NCBI GenBank assembly: GCA_900314975.1
Contig: OMXI01000003.1
Location: 1-64,000, forward strand
Direction: 5' to 3'
DNA length: 64,000 nt
Source: an uncultured Eubacteriales bacterium
Lineage (GTDB): Bacteria; Bacillota; Clostridia; Oscillospirales; Ruminococcaceae
Part shown: piece after piece, positions 51,048 through 59,212 of the stretch
Layout of the letters: every line of letters begins with the position of its first letter
How positions within the stretch are numbered: position 1 is the stretch's first letter
The notes under the pieces: generated by a model
The model's input: only the letters and a program-made list of their open reading frames with translations
Databases searched by the model: none
Told to the model about the DNA's origin: nothing
Translations under genes and position numbers: made by a program

Positions 51048-51292
51048 ATAGAATTTTAATATTCCCCGAAAGCTTTCACGCTCAAGCGGTACAGCCGTTT
51101 TGCGCTGTTCTTTCGGACGAGAGACAGACTTTTCGCCCTGACGAACGTACTGTCAGGGCATAATAACACCAATTTAATTATTCTTCATACATTGTATCAC
51201 AAATCTAACACATTTGTCAAGACACCGCAAGCACAAATACTAAAAAAATGTATACTTTCACTAAAAAAACGTACGTTTTTTCAACAACACGC
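50978..51292. other. 315-bp leader and gap upstream of the deaminase-like B gene
   Basis: Holds the promoter at 51191-51220, a hairpin GCCCTGAC / GTCAGGGC (51135-51159), the leader reading frame, and an 18-bp palindrome AAAAAACGTACGTTTTTT (51264-51281) just beyond the kinase-like gene. No protein-coding gene beyond the leader. Confidence 0.55.
51191..51220 (-). promoter_or_regulatory. Promoter of the deaminase-like B / GGDEF operon
   Basis: Minus-strand TTGACA (51215-51220), 18 bp, TACAAT (51191-51196). Leader of about 210 bases. Confidence 0.72.
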
Positions 51293-51907
51293 TTATTCGC
51301 GGTATTTTATGCTGATAAATCCTTTGATTATATCAACGCACGTCTGGTAATCCATATGGCTTGTGTCCAGGCAGATGTTATAATTTCGGGCATCTTCCCA
51401 GTTTCTGCCCGTATAGTGCTTATAATAGGCACTTCTGTCCTTATCGGTCTTTTCGATAAGCTTTCTCGCGTCCTTTTCGTTTCCGCCGTAAGCCTCGATA
51501 ACGTTATGCACCGCGGTATCGGCATTGCAGAAGATAAACAGCTTGATAACGTCATCCTTATCCTTGAGCACGAAATCTGCGCATCTGCCGACTATTACGG
51601 CTGGCTCTTTTTCCGCAAGTTCTTTGATTATCTTCGCCTGAAAGTTGAACAGGTTCGCATCGCTTGTGAAATCCTTGCTTGACGGGTCGATGATACCGCC
51701 CTTATACACGCCGTTTTTGCGGATGAACGAGCTTTTGACCTTCTCGTCTACCCTGCCGAAGAACGCCTCGTTGATGCCGCTGTCCTCGCTGGCGAGCCTG
51801 ATAAGCTCTTTATCGTAGTATTTGATGCCCAGCTGTTCGGAAAGCATTTTGCCGATAGTTCTTCCGCCGCTGCCCATACCTCTTGCGATAGTGATTATCC
51901 TTGCCAT
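51293..51907 (-). CDS. Cytidylate-kinase-like P-loop protein
   Basis: 204 residues. ITIARGMGSGGRTIGK is the Walker A region typical of the cytidylate-kinase-like family (GSGG rather than GxxxxGK[ST]), and YYDKELI, VIVGRCADFVL and the R-rich C-terminal lid fit it. The family is broad and substrates beyond CMP are unknown. It follows livF with a 10-base gap, so it is probably cotranscribed with the transporter, a common but unexplained arrangement in Clostridia. Confidence 0.8.
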   Translation of the reverse strand: MARIITIARGMGSGGRTIGKMLSEQLGIKYYDKELIRLASEDSGINEAFFGRVDEKVKSSFIRKNGVYKGGIIDPSSKDFTSDANLFNFQAKIIKELAEKEPAVIVGRCADFVLKDKDDVIKLFIFCNADTAVHNVIEAYGGNEKDARKLIEKTDKDRSAYYKHYTGRNWEDARNYNICLDTSHMDYQTCVDIIKGFISIKYRE

Positions 51908-51917
51908 GCTTATCCTC

Positions 51918-52628
51918 CTATTCTCCCAAGTAGGCTTTCTTTACCGACTCGTCGTTGATGAGGTCGCTCGCCTTGCCCGAAAGCACGATTTTCCCCGTTT
52001 CAAGAACATACGCTCTGTCAGAAATGGACAGGGCTTTTTTCGCATTCTGCTCGACGAGCAAAACGGTAGTTCCCTGCTTTCTTATCGACTCGATAATATT
52101 GAATATCTCGCTTACAAGTATCGGCGAAAGTCCCATTGAAGGCTCGTCCATAACGACGATTCGCGGCTTTGACATAAGCGCTCTGCCCATTGCGAGCATC
52201 TGCTGCTCGCCGCCCGAGAGGGTACCCGCTATCTGCGTTTTTCTCTCTTCAAGTCTTGGGAACAGCTTGTAGACCTTCTCGATGTCCTGCGCTATGCTGT
52301 CCTTGTCCTTTCTGGTGAAAGCGCCGAGGCGGATATTGTCAAGCACCGTGAGGTTCTGAAATATTCTTCTGCCCTCGGGGACGTGGGCGATACCCATTTT
52401 TACTATTTTATGCGCCGCAGTTTTGGTTATGTCCTTTCCGTCAAGGATTATGCTGCCCGATTTTGCGCTGAGCAGTCCCGTGATAGTATGCAGCGTAGTG
52501 GTTTTACCTGCGCCGTTTGCGCCGATAAGAGCGATTACCTCGCCCTCGTTGACCTCGAAAGTTATGCCTTTGAGGGCTTTGATAACGCCGTAGTTGACAC
52601 AAAGGTCTTTTATCTCAAGCATTGCCAT
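51918..52628 (-). CDS. livF: Branched-chain amino acid ABC transporter ATPase LivF
   Basis: About 236 residues from MAMLEIKDLCVNYG (52628), GAGGG upstream. Walker A GANGAGKTT, signature LSGGEQQ, Walker B IVVMDEPSMGL, H-loop LVEQN. MEPSMGLSP and ISDRAYVLETGKI are LivF-type. Works with LivG as a heterodimer on LivH/LivM. Confidence 0.93.
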   Translation of the reverse strand: MAMLEIKDLCVNYGVIKALKGITFEVNEGEVIALIGANGAGKTTTLHTITGLLSAKSGSIILDGKDITKTAAHKIVKMGIAHVPEGRRIFQNLTVLDNIRLGAFTRKDKDSIAQDIEKVYKLFPRLEERKTQIAGTLSGGEQQMLAMGRALMSKPRIVVMDEPSMGLSPILVSEIFNIIESIRKQGTTVLLVEQNAKKALSISDRAYVLETGKIVLSGKASDLINDESVKKAYLGE

Positions 52629-52641
52629 ATTGTCGCCCTCC

Positions 52642-53400
52642 TTATTCTCCAAGATATGCGGTGATGACCTCTGGGTTTGAAAGCACCTCTGAGGTCTCGC
52701 CCTGGCAAAGCAGCTGACCGAAATTAAGCACCGACAGCCTCTCGCAGATACCTGAAACAAGGCTCATATCGTGCTCGATAAGCAGCACGGTCATATCAAA
52801 GTTATCGCGCACAAAGCGGATAGTGTTCATCAGCTCTGCGGTCTCGTTGGGGTTCATGCCCGCAGCCGGCTCGTCAAGCAGCAGCAGCTTTGGCTGCGTA
52901 GCGAGCGCTCTTGCTATCTCCAGCTTTCTCTGCTTGCCGTATGGCAGACCCGACGCAGGCAGATACGCCTCGCCCTCAAGGTCGAACACGCGCAGCAGCT
53001 CAAGTGCCTTTTTGTTCATTTCCTTTTCAGTTCTAAAGAACTTTGGCAGTCTGAAAACGCCCGTACCTGCGGAGTATTTATAGTGATTATGCAGACCCAC
53101 CTTAACGTTGTCGATAACGCTCAGGTTGTGGAAAAGTCTGATATTCTGGAAGGTTCTTGCGATACCTGCGTGGTTTATCTGTATGGTAGACTTGCCCGTG
53201 ATGTCCTCACCGTCGAGGATTATCGAGCCGTCCGTTGGCTTATACACGCCTGTAAGCAGGTTGAATATCGTAGTTTTGCCCGCGCCGTTAGGTCCGATAA
53301 GACCGTACAGCTCGCCTTTTTCGATTTTTATCGAGAACTCGTCAACGGCACGCAGACCGCCGAAGGATATACCCAGCTTTTTGACCTCAAGAAGTGCCAT
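52642..53400 (-). CDS. livG: Branched-chain amino acid ABC transporter ATPase LivG
   Basis: 252 residues. Walker A GPNGAGKTT, the LivG-type insert RTFQNIRLF, signature-region YGKQRKLEIARAL, Walker B LLLDEPAAGMNP, H-loop LIEHDM. The signature is PYGKQRK rather than LSGGQ, usual for LivG. Adjacent livF and livM genes overlap closely. Confidence 0.93.
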   Translation of the reverse strand: MALLEVKKLGISFGGLRAVDEFSIKIEKGELYGLIGPNGAGKTTIFNLLTGVYKPTDGSIILDGEDITGKSTIQINHAGIARTFQNIRLFHNLSVIDNVKVGLHNHYKYSAGTGVFRLPKFFRTEKEMNKKALELLRVFDLEGEAYLPASGLPYGKQRKLEIARALATQPKLLLLDEPAAGMNPNETAELMNTIRFVRDNFDMTVLLIEHDMSLVSGICERLSVLNFGQLLCQGETSEVLSNPEVITAYLGE

Positions 53401-53401
53401 A

Positions 53402-54487
53402 TTACTCGCCCTCCTTTGCAGTCTCGCCCGCGGACTTTTTCTTTATGATAAGACCCTTGAGCTTTTCAAAGTTGCGCACAAAGAAGTTTCTTACGGTTGC
53501 GTTTGATGTACATATCATCATAACGATAAGTATCACTGCGTAGAAAAGCATACGGTATTTGTTTATGCTTCGCAGGTACTCGGGCAGCATTGTAAGCACT
53601 GCCGCGGCGATAACGCTGCCTCTTACGCTGCCTATGCCGCCCAGAACGACGAACACGAGCACGAGGATAGACAGGTTATAGTCAAACTTTGATGCCTGCA
53701 GCGAATAGAAGTTGTGCGAGTACAGAACGCCTGCAACACCTGCAAGGAACGCTGTCAGACCGAATGTTATCAGCTTGTACTTGGTGATGTTTATGCCCAC
53801 GGACTCCGCAGCGATACGGTTGTCTCTTATCGACATTACTGCGCGTCCTGTGCGCGAGTTGATGAAATTGTAGCTGATGATAAGGGTGATAAACAGTATC
53901 ACCGCAGCTATCTCAAACGTAGAGTCATTCGGTGTGCCGCTGATGCCCAGCGCGCCGTTGATTATCATTTTGCCGTCTGAAGCGAGATTAAGGTCGCCCT
54001 GGCTTTTAAGTGAGATATGCAGCCCTGCGCTGTCGTAGCCGATATACAGCGCCGCAAAGACGTTCTTGATTATCTCGCCGAACGCAAGCGTTACGATTGC
54101 GAGATAGTCGCCGCGCAGTCTCAAAACAGGTATGCCTATGATTATTCCGAACACCGCTGCGCATATTCCGCCGATTATTATTGCAAGCGGAAATCTTATC
54201 ATCGGTTCGGTAATGCTGTCCTTGACGAGATTTGAGAATATCGCGCTGGAGTATGCGCCTATGCACATAAATCCTGCCTGTCCCAGACTCAACTCACCAA
54301 GTATGCCGACTGTAAGGTTGAGCGACACCGCAAGTATCGCATACACACATATCGGCACGAGAAGTCCCTGCAGCATACTGCTTATATTGCCCGTATTGAC
54401 CATTATTTCCACGGCAATAATAACGATAAGCAGCAGAGCGTATGTAACAAAGCTTTTTCTTGTCTGCACGTTAAGCTTTTTCTTCAC
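53402..54487 (-). CDS. livM: Branched-chain amino acid ABC permease LivM
   Basis: 361 residues, GTG start after AAAGGACAGATACAG. About ten membrane helices; the EAA-like LGIPVLRLRGDYLAIVTLAFGEI and GRAVMSIRDNRIAAESVGINITKYK segments are characteristic. Forms the channel with LivH. Confidence 0.93.
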   Translation of the reverse strand: MKKKLNVQTRKSFVTYALLLIVIIAVEIMVNTGNISSMLQGLLVPICVYAILAVSLNLTVGILGELSLGQAGFMCIGAYSSAIFSNLVKDSITEPMIRFPLAIIIGGICAAVFGIIIGIPVLRLRGDYLAIVTLAFGEIIKNVFAALYIGYDSAGLHISLKSQGDLNLASDGKMIINGALGISGTPNDSTFEIAAVILFITLIISYNFINSRTGRAVMSIRDNRIAAESVGINITKYKLITFGLTAFLAGVAGVLYSHNFYSLQASKFDYNLSILVLVFVVLGGIGSVRGSVIAAAVLTMLPEYLRSINKYRMLFYAVILIVMMICTSNATVRNFFVRNFEKLKGLIIKKKSAGETAKEGE

Positions 54488-54523
54488 CTGTATCTGTCCT
54501 TTCGGTAATTATTTGTATGTTTA

Positions 54524-55405
54524 TCAGACCTTTTCGTTTATCTTCTTGCCAAGGATACCCGTAGGCTTGACCATAAGCACGAGTATAAGCACGGCGAAAA
54601 CGATAGCGTCGGCAAGCTGCGGCGAGATATACGCTCTGCCGAGAATTTCGATAACGCCTATCGTTATACCGCCTATCATAGCGCCCGGGATAGAGCCTAT
54701 ACCGCCAAGAACGGCAGCAACGAAGGCTTTGATACCGGGCATAGCGCCTGTGGTGTTTGAAAGAATGGGGTAAGACGAGCAAAGCAGCACGCCCGCAATA
54801 GCGGCAAGTCCCGAACCTATCGCAAAGGTAAGGGAGATAGTGCTGTTGACGTTGATACCCATAAGCTGTGCAGCGTCCTTATCCTCGGAGACTGCGAGCA
54901 TAGCTCTGCCCTTTTGTGTGTGGTTGACAAACAGCGAAAGACCGATAACGATAAGGATAGATGCGATTATCGCTGCGGTAGTCTCGCCCTTGATAACTAC
55001 CTTGCCGTCAAACAGGCTTATCTTTGGTATATCAATGACTGATGTGAATGTAACAGGCTTTTCGCCGAACACAAGCAGCGCCATATTCTGCAAAAAGTAG
55101 CTGACACCTATCGCGGTGATAAGTACCGAAAGGCTGCTTGCCTTTCGCAGCGGCTTGTAAGCCACCTTTTCGATAGTTATACCCAGCACTGTGCAGGCAA
55201 CTACTGCAAGCGCAACAGACACCCACGGGTTGAGATTTGCCTTTACAATGGCGTTGAACACAACGTATCCGCCGACCATAATGACATCACCGTGAGCAAA
55301 ATTGAGCATTTTTGCGATACCGTACACCAGCGTATAGCCAAGTGCGATAACGGCATAGATACTGCCTAGGCTTATGCCGTTTATCAGGTTCTCGAGAAAA
55401 GCCAT
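54524..55405 (-). CDS. livH: Branched-chain amino acid ABC permease LivH
   Basis: About 293 residues from MAFLENLINGISLG (55405), GGAAGGATGTTTTGT upstream. Eight to nine membrane helices; start GSIYAVIALGYTLVYGIAKMLNFAHGD is the LivH hallmark, and GRAMLAVSEDKDAAQLMGIN the second block. The solute-binding protein gene lies 196 bp upstream with a terminator between. Confidence 0.93.
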   Translation of the reverse strand: MAFLENLINGISLGSIYAVIALGYTLVYGIAKMLNFAHGDVIMVGGYVVFNAIVKANLNPWVSVALAVVACTVLGITIEKVAYKPLRKASSLSVLITAIGVSYFLQNMALLVFGEKPVTFTSVIDIPKISLFDGKVVIKGETTAAIIASILIVIGLSLFVNHTQKGRAMLAVSEDKDAAQLMGINVNSTISLTFAIGSGLAAIAGVLLCSSYPILSNTTGAMPGIKAFVAAVLGGIGSIPGAMIGGITIGVIEILGRAYISPQLADAIVFAVLILVLMVKPTGILGKKINEKV

Positions 55406-55547
55406 ACAAAACATCCTTCCATAGTTGTATATATACGTTTTTGCGCCCGTCTGAACACATAAAATGTCTCGGACACAATCTTAAATTATTATATCACATT
55501 CAAAATCATTTTGCAACAACAAATGCGCAAAATGCAAGAATTTTTAC

Positions 55548-55580
55548 AAAAAAAGTGAGCTGCCGCAAACGCAGCAGCCC
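55548..55580 (-). terminator. Terminator/attenuator between livJ and livH
   Basis: Minus-strand GGCTGCTGC-GTTT-GCGGCAGCT stem with T7 after CAC. It would let the binding protein be made in excess over the permease genes. Confidence 0.78.
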
Positions 55581-55601
55581 ACATCATTGCAAGCTATGAT
55601 A

Positions 55602-56786
55602 TTAAAGTGCGGAATAGTTGCCGTCCTTGATAACAACAGCCTTTGGATTCTTTGAAACAGCGCCGTCTGCGCTCCAGGTCATACCCTGACCTGTAAGACC
55701 GTCATAGCTGAAGCCGTCGGTGATAGCCTTCTTGAGCTTGTCGCAGATCTCGCTCTTGCTCATGTTGCCCTTGATGCTTTCCTTTTCAACGAGCTTTGCG
55801 ATGATCTTTACGCCGTCGTAAGCATCAGCTGCAAACTGGTTAGGTGTCTCGTCCTTGTACTTTTCCTTGTAAGCCTTAACGAACTTCTGTGTAGCCTCAT
55901 CTTCAGCATCTGCTGCGAAAGGTGTAAGAAGCATTACGCCCTCTGCAAGAGACTTGTCGAAGTTGTCAACGCTCAAAATTCCGTCAAGACCGTCGCAGCC
56001 GAAGAACTTTGGTGTGAAGTCAGCAGACTTGCACTGTGCAAGGATAAGTGATGCCTCCTGATAGTAGATAGGCAGGAAAAGAAGCTCTGCCTCTGCGCTC
56101 TTTGCAGCGGAGATCTGTGCGGAAAAGTCGGTCTTGGAATCCTTTGTGAAAGACTGCTCTGCAACGATGTCAAGACCCTTTTCCTTTGCCTCGCTCTTGA
56201 AGGTATTGAAGATACCTGAAGAATAAGCATCGGAGTTATCGTAGATAACTGCTATCTTCTTTGCGATGTTGTTGTCTGCGATGTAGTCAGCAGAAGCTTT
56301 ACCCTGGTTAGGGTCAGTGAAGCAAACCTGGAAAGCGTTGTCGTTCTTGATAACGTCCTGTGCGGAAGCAGAAGGAGTTATCTGGAAGATGTTGTCGCTC
56401 TTTGTCTTGTCGATAACAGCAAGGCATGAACCTGTTGTTACGGTACCGAGCATTACCTGCATACCCTTGTCCTTGAGCTGATTGTAAGCATTGATAGCCT
56501 TATCGCCCGGGTCAGCCTCGTCGTCCTCAAATACGAGCTTGAACTTAACGCCATTTACGCCGCCAGCCTCGTTTATCTCGTCAACTGCGAGCTGTGCAGC
56601 GTTCTTAACTGCAACGCCGTACTGTGCTGCGCCGCCTGTGAGCGGACCGCTGCCGCCGATAACGATAGTGTTCTCGTCACCGCTCTTGCCGCCGTCTGCC
56701 TTGCTTGAATCGCCGCAGGCTGTGAGGCAGGAACCTGCCATTACAGCAGCAAGTGAAAGTGCCATAAGTTTTTTAGCAAATTTCAT
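55602..56786 (-). CDS. livJ: Branched-chain amino acid-binding lipoprotein
   Basis: 394 residues. Signal peptide with lipobox SCLTAC (C24), then a periplasmic-binding type 1 fold: GSGPLTGGAAQYG, AVDEINEAGGVNG, FEDDEADPG, the hinge and the C-terminal lobe with FGCDGLDGI. It delivers Leu/Ile/Val-like ligands to LivHMGF, tethered to the membrane. ATG follows AAGGAGTGAATTAAA; strong promoter at 56835-56864. Confidence 0.93.
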   Translation of the reverse strand: MKFAKKLMALSLAAVMAGSCLTACGDSSKADGGKSGDENTIVIGGSGPLTGGAAQYGVAVKNAAQLAVDEINEAGGVNGVKFKLVFEDDEADPGDKAINAYNQLKDKGMQVMLGTVTTGSCLAVIDKTKSDNIFQITPSASAQDVIKNDNAFQVCFTDPNQGKASADYIADNNIAKKIAVIYDNSDAYSSGIFNTFKSEAKEKGLDIVAEQSFTKDSKTDFSAQISAAKSAEAELLFLPIYYQEASLILAQCKSADFTPKFFGCDGLDGILSVDNFDKSLAEGVMLLTPFAADAEDEATQKFVKAYKEKYKDETPNQFAADAYDGVKIIAKLVEKESIKGNMSKSEICDKLKKAITDGFSYDGLTGQGMTWSADGAVSKNPKAVVIKDGNYSAL

Positions 56787-56834
56787 TTTAATTCACTCCT
56801 TATAAATTTTCCCTACTATTTTTAGGATAATTCT

Positions 56835-56864
56835 AATATAACACGCATTTACGCTGTTTGTCAA
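56835..56864 (-). promoter_or_regulatory. Promoter of the liv operon
   Basis: Minus-strand TTGACA (56859-56864), 18 bp, TATATT (56835-56840). Confidence 0.75.
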
Positions 56865-57051
56865 TGTTAAATCAAACAAAGTTAATTCGGGCTGTCAAAA
56901 ACTAATTAGGCATTTTACACATTAACGCGGTGAATAATTTGTCAAAACGCCCAATACAACTTTTGTGAAAAAGCATTATGTGACAAAGCGCTGTGCTTTG
57001 GCATAGGATAAGACAAAGCCAAGGGCTTTAAACTTACAAGGAGGTATCAGT

Positions 57052-57306
57052 TTGGCAAACGAACAAGAAGTTTTTTTCAGGCTTTTTGACAAAAAGAATG
57101 ATAACGAAGACTGCGGCGTAAAGGAATGTCCTCTGCCCGTCGGTGCTTTCCCCGAGGATACACCTCTTGCGATGGCATATGTACCCTATCAGGTGTGGGA
57201 AACGCCTTACGAGGAGGACGTAGCTTTGCAGCGCGGTACTATTTTCCGCTCGCTCGACAAGCCGTTCATTGGGGAGGAGGCTGTGAAGAATGGCAATTCT
57301 AAATGA
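57052..57306 (+). CDS. cotJA: Spore coat protein CotJA
   Basis: 84 residues, TTG start behind AAGGAGGTATCAGT. The core AMAYVPYQVWETPYEEDVALQRGTIFRSLDKPF is the CotJA signature. First gene of a cotJABC operon, overlapping cotJB by 17 bases. In Bacillus this operon is made in the mother cell under SigE control. Its presence suggests the host can form spores. Confidence 0.9.
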   Translation: MANEQEVFFRLFDKKNDNEDCGVKECPLPVGAFPEDTPLAMAYVPYQVWETPYEEDVALQRGTIFRSLDKPFIGEEAVKNGNSK

Positions 57307-57553
57307 AAAGCAGCAGCTTATGCGCAGGATACAGCAGGAGTCATTCGCTCTGGTCGAGGCAAATCTGTATCTTGACAGCCACCCGACCTGTCCTATGGGG
57401 CTGAAATATTTTGCGCAGCACAAGAAAGAGTATGACGAGCTTATGGAAAAGTATGCAGAAAAGTACGGTCCTATCACGGTGGGACAGTCAAGCACCGAGA
57501 AAAAGTGGGGCTGGGTAACTACCCCGTTCCCGTGGGAAAGAGGTGAGAGCTGA
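57290..57553 (+). CDS. cotJB: Spore coat protein CotJB
   Basis: 87 residues. MAILNEKQQLMRRIQQESFALVEANLYLDSHPTCPMGLKYF is CotJB-like (the LxLDTHP-type motif here LYLDSHPT). Overlaps both neighbours. Ribosome site GGGGAGGAGG lies ahead. Structural spore coat component. Confidence 0.9.
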   Translation: MAILNEKQQLMRRIQQESFALVEANLYLDSHPTCPMGLKYFAQHKKEYDELMEKYAEKYGPITVGQSSTEKKWGWVTTPFPWERGES

Positions 57554-58149
57554 TGTGGCAGTATGAGAAGAAATTGCAGTACCCTGTAAACATCAAAAAC
57601 CCAAATCCTGCGCTTGCAAAGGTCATCGTGAGCCAGCTCGGCGGTCCCGACGGCGAGCTGGGGGCAGCTTTGCGTTATCTCAACCAGCGCTACTCTGCTC
57701 CCTGCCGCGAGGTGCAGGCGGTACTTTCGGACATCGGCACGGAGGAGCTTTCGCACATGGAGATGATAGGCACTATCCTCTACCAGCTGACGAGGAACCT
57801 GTCGATGAAGGAGATAAAGGAAAGCGGCTTTGATGTGTACTTTGTCGACCACACCACAGGCGTTTATCCTATTGCCGCATCGGGTGTGCCGTTCACTGCG
57901 GCGACATTCCAGAGCACAGGCGACGCTATCGCCGACCTCAACGAAGACCTCGCTGCCGAACAGAAAGCGCGCGTGACCTACGACAACATTCTGCGCCTTG
58001 CAGATGACCCCGACGTGCGCGACCCGATAAAGTTTCTGCGTGCAAGAGAGATAGTGCATTTCCAGCGCTTCGGCGAGGCACAAAGAATGGTGCAGGAGAT
58101 GCTTGACTCAAAGAATTTCTACGCTTTCAATCCCAGCTTTGACAAGTAA
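57553..58149 (+). CDS. cotJC: Spore coat protein CotJC, manganese-catalase-like
   Basis: 198 residues. Mn-catalase fold with metal ligands in EELSHMEMIG (about 68-77) and REIVHFQRFGEA (near 177). Family members are spore coat catalase homologues. The start overlaps the cotJB stop by one base (TGATG). Terminal Asp/Lys end normal. Oxidative protection of the spore is the assumed role. Confidence 0.9.
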   Translation: MWQYEKKLQYPVNIKNPNPALAKVIVSQLGGPDGELGAALRYLNQRYSAPCREVQAVLSDIGTEELSHMEMIGTILYQLTRNLSMKEIKESGFDVYFVDHTTGVYPIAASGVPFTAATFQSTGDAIADLNEDLAAEQKARVTYDNILRLADDPDVRDPIKFLRAREIVHFQRFGEAQRMVQEMLDSKNFYAFNPSFDK

Positions 58150-58213
58150 AACTGATAAACTAAAATGACGAATCAAAACAGGGAGGACTTGCGCAAAGTT
58201 CTCCCTGTTGTTA

Positions 58214-59008
58214 TTATATGAGTTCAAGCATTTCAAACGCCTTGTACAAGCCGTCATTTTCGATCCTGTCGGTAACTATGTCAGCGTGCTGCTTTACAAT
58301 GTCGGGAGCGTTGCCCATTGCCACGCCCAGCGCACAGAAATCAAGCATTTCGATATCGTTGCTGCCGTCGCCTATGGCGATAGTATCGGCTGCATCTGCG
58401 CCATAGTATTCAAGCACCTTTTGTATGCCGACAGACTTGTTGACGCCAATCTGCATTATCTCGCCACCCGTGGTCGAATCGGGATAGCTCAGAGTGATGA
58501 CATTGCATATATCGCCAAGCTCCTTTTGCAGCTGCTCGTTTGTGCAGTCGGCAGATTTATAGACAAACTTGCCTGCGGTAGAAATGCTTTTGGGCGTTTG
58601 CTGTGCAAAGCTGCCGCCGAGACTCAATATCCAGTCTTTCATCATCTCAAAATCATCACGATAAGTCTCGCCGAGCATTATTTCGCTTTCAAGCGTTTCA
58701 ACGACTATCATTGCGCGGTGTCTGATAAGTGCGGCTACTATTCTGTCGTAGATATGCGGCTCAAAGGTTCGGTCGAAGATCACCCTGCCGTCACAAAAGA
58801 CGTTCGCGCCCGCGGCAAACACGCCGTCGTCAAGGTGCAAAGGTGCAAGGCACTTTGGCACAATGCCCTTGTATCTGCCCGAGCTGATAAACAGCTTGTG
58901 ACCGTTTGCGCGCGCCTTTTCGACAGCGGTTATAGTTGACAGGTGAATAGTTTCGAGCTTATCGACAAGCGTTCCGTCAATATCGAGAAATACGAGTTTT
59001 GATTTCAT
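58214..59008 (-). CDS. HAD-superfamily sugar phosphatase (Cof type)
   Basis: About 264 residues from MKSKLVFLDIDGTLVD (59008), GAGAGGACTGACC upstream. Motif I DIDGTL, motif II SSGRY, motif III lysine and motif IV GDGSNDIEM (around 205), with a Cof-type cap in the middle. Hydrolyses phosphate esters; the exact sugar phosphate cannot be told from sequence. Downstream of a terminator that ends the PFK gene. Confidence 0.88.
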   Translation of the reverse strand: MKSKLVFLDIDGTLVDKLETIHLSTITAVEKARANGHKLFISSGRYKGIVPKCLAPLHLDDGVFAAGANVFCDGRVIFDRTFEPHIYDRIVAALIRHRAMIVVETLESEIMLGETYRDDFEMMKDWILSLGGSFAQQTPKSISTAGKFVYKSADCTNEQLQKELGDICNVITLSYPDSTTGGEIMQIGVNKSVGIQKVLEYYGADAADTIAIGDGSNDIEMLDFCALGVAMGNAPDIVKQHADIVTDRIENDGLYKAFEMLELI

Positions 59009-59021
59009 GGTCAGTCCTCTC

Positions 59022-59059
59022 AAAAAAGGTCTGTTGTACGTTTTTTTGTACAGCAGACC
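59022..59059 (-). terminator. Terminator between the PFK and HAD genes
   Basis: Minus-strand GGTCTGCTGTAC / GTACAACAGACC 12-base stem (wobble), A-rich loop, then T6. It comes just ahead of the HAD ribosome site, so the HAD gene may be read-through or lightly expressed. Confidence 0.82.
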
Positions 59060-59212
59060 GCAATATGTAACATAAAAGATATATACCCGAAGGGGTTTGG
59101 GGGCGACCGGAAAACCCCCAAATTAAATACAGGCTATGCTCTAAAAACTCACATCTAATACAATATAATATCAAAAAGCAAAGACAACTCTTTGGTTATC
59201 AAACTATTAACT

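Noticed and set aside
51264..51281. 18-bp palindrome AAAAAACGTACGTTTTTT
   Set aside because: Short, AT-rich and single; it may be a weak terminator for the kinase-like gene, but evidence is too thin for a named feature.
57034..58083. 349-codon minus-strand frame opposite cotJA-cotJB-cotJC
   Set aside because: Shadow of three recognised coat genes; no motif and no start signal.
58208..58939. 243-codon plus-strand frame opposite the HAD phosphatase
   Set aside because: The HAD motifs are on the minus strand; this frame has no ribosome site.
59096..59122. TTTGGGGG / CCCCCAAA hairpin near the PFK end
   Set aside because: No T-run on the transcribed strand; the better terminator is at 59022-59059.
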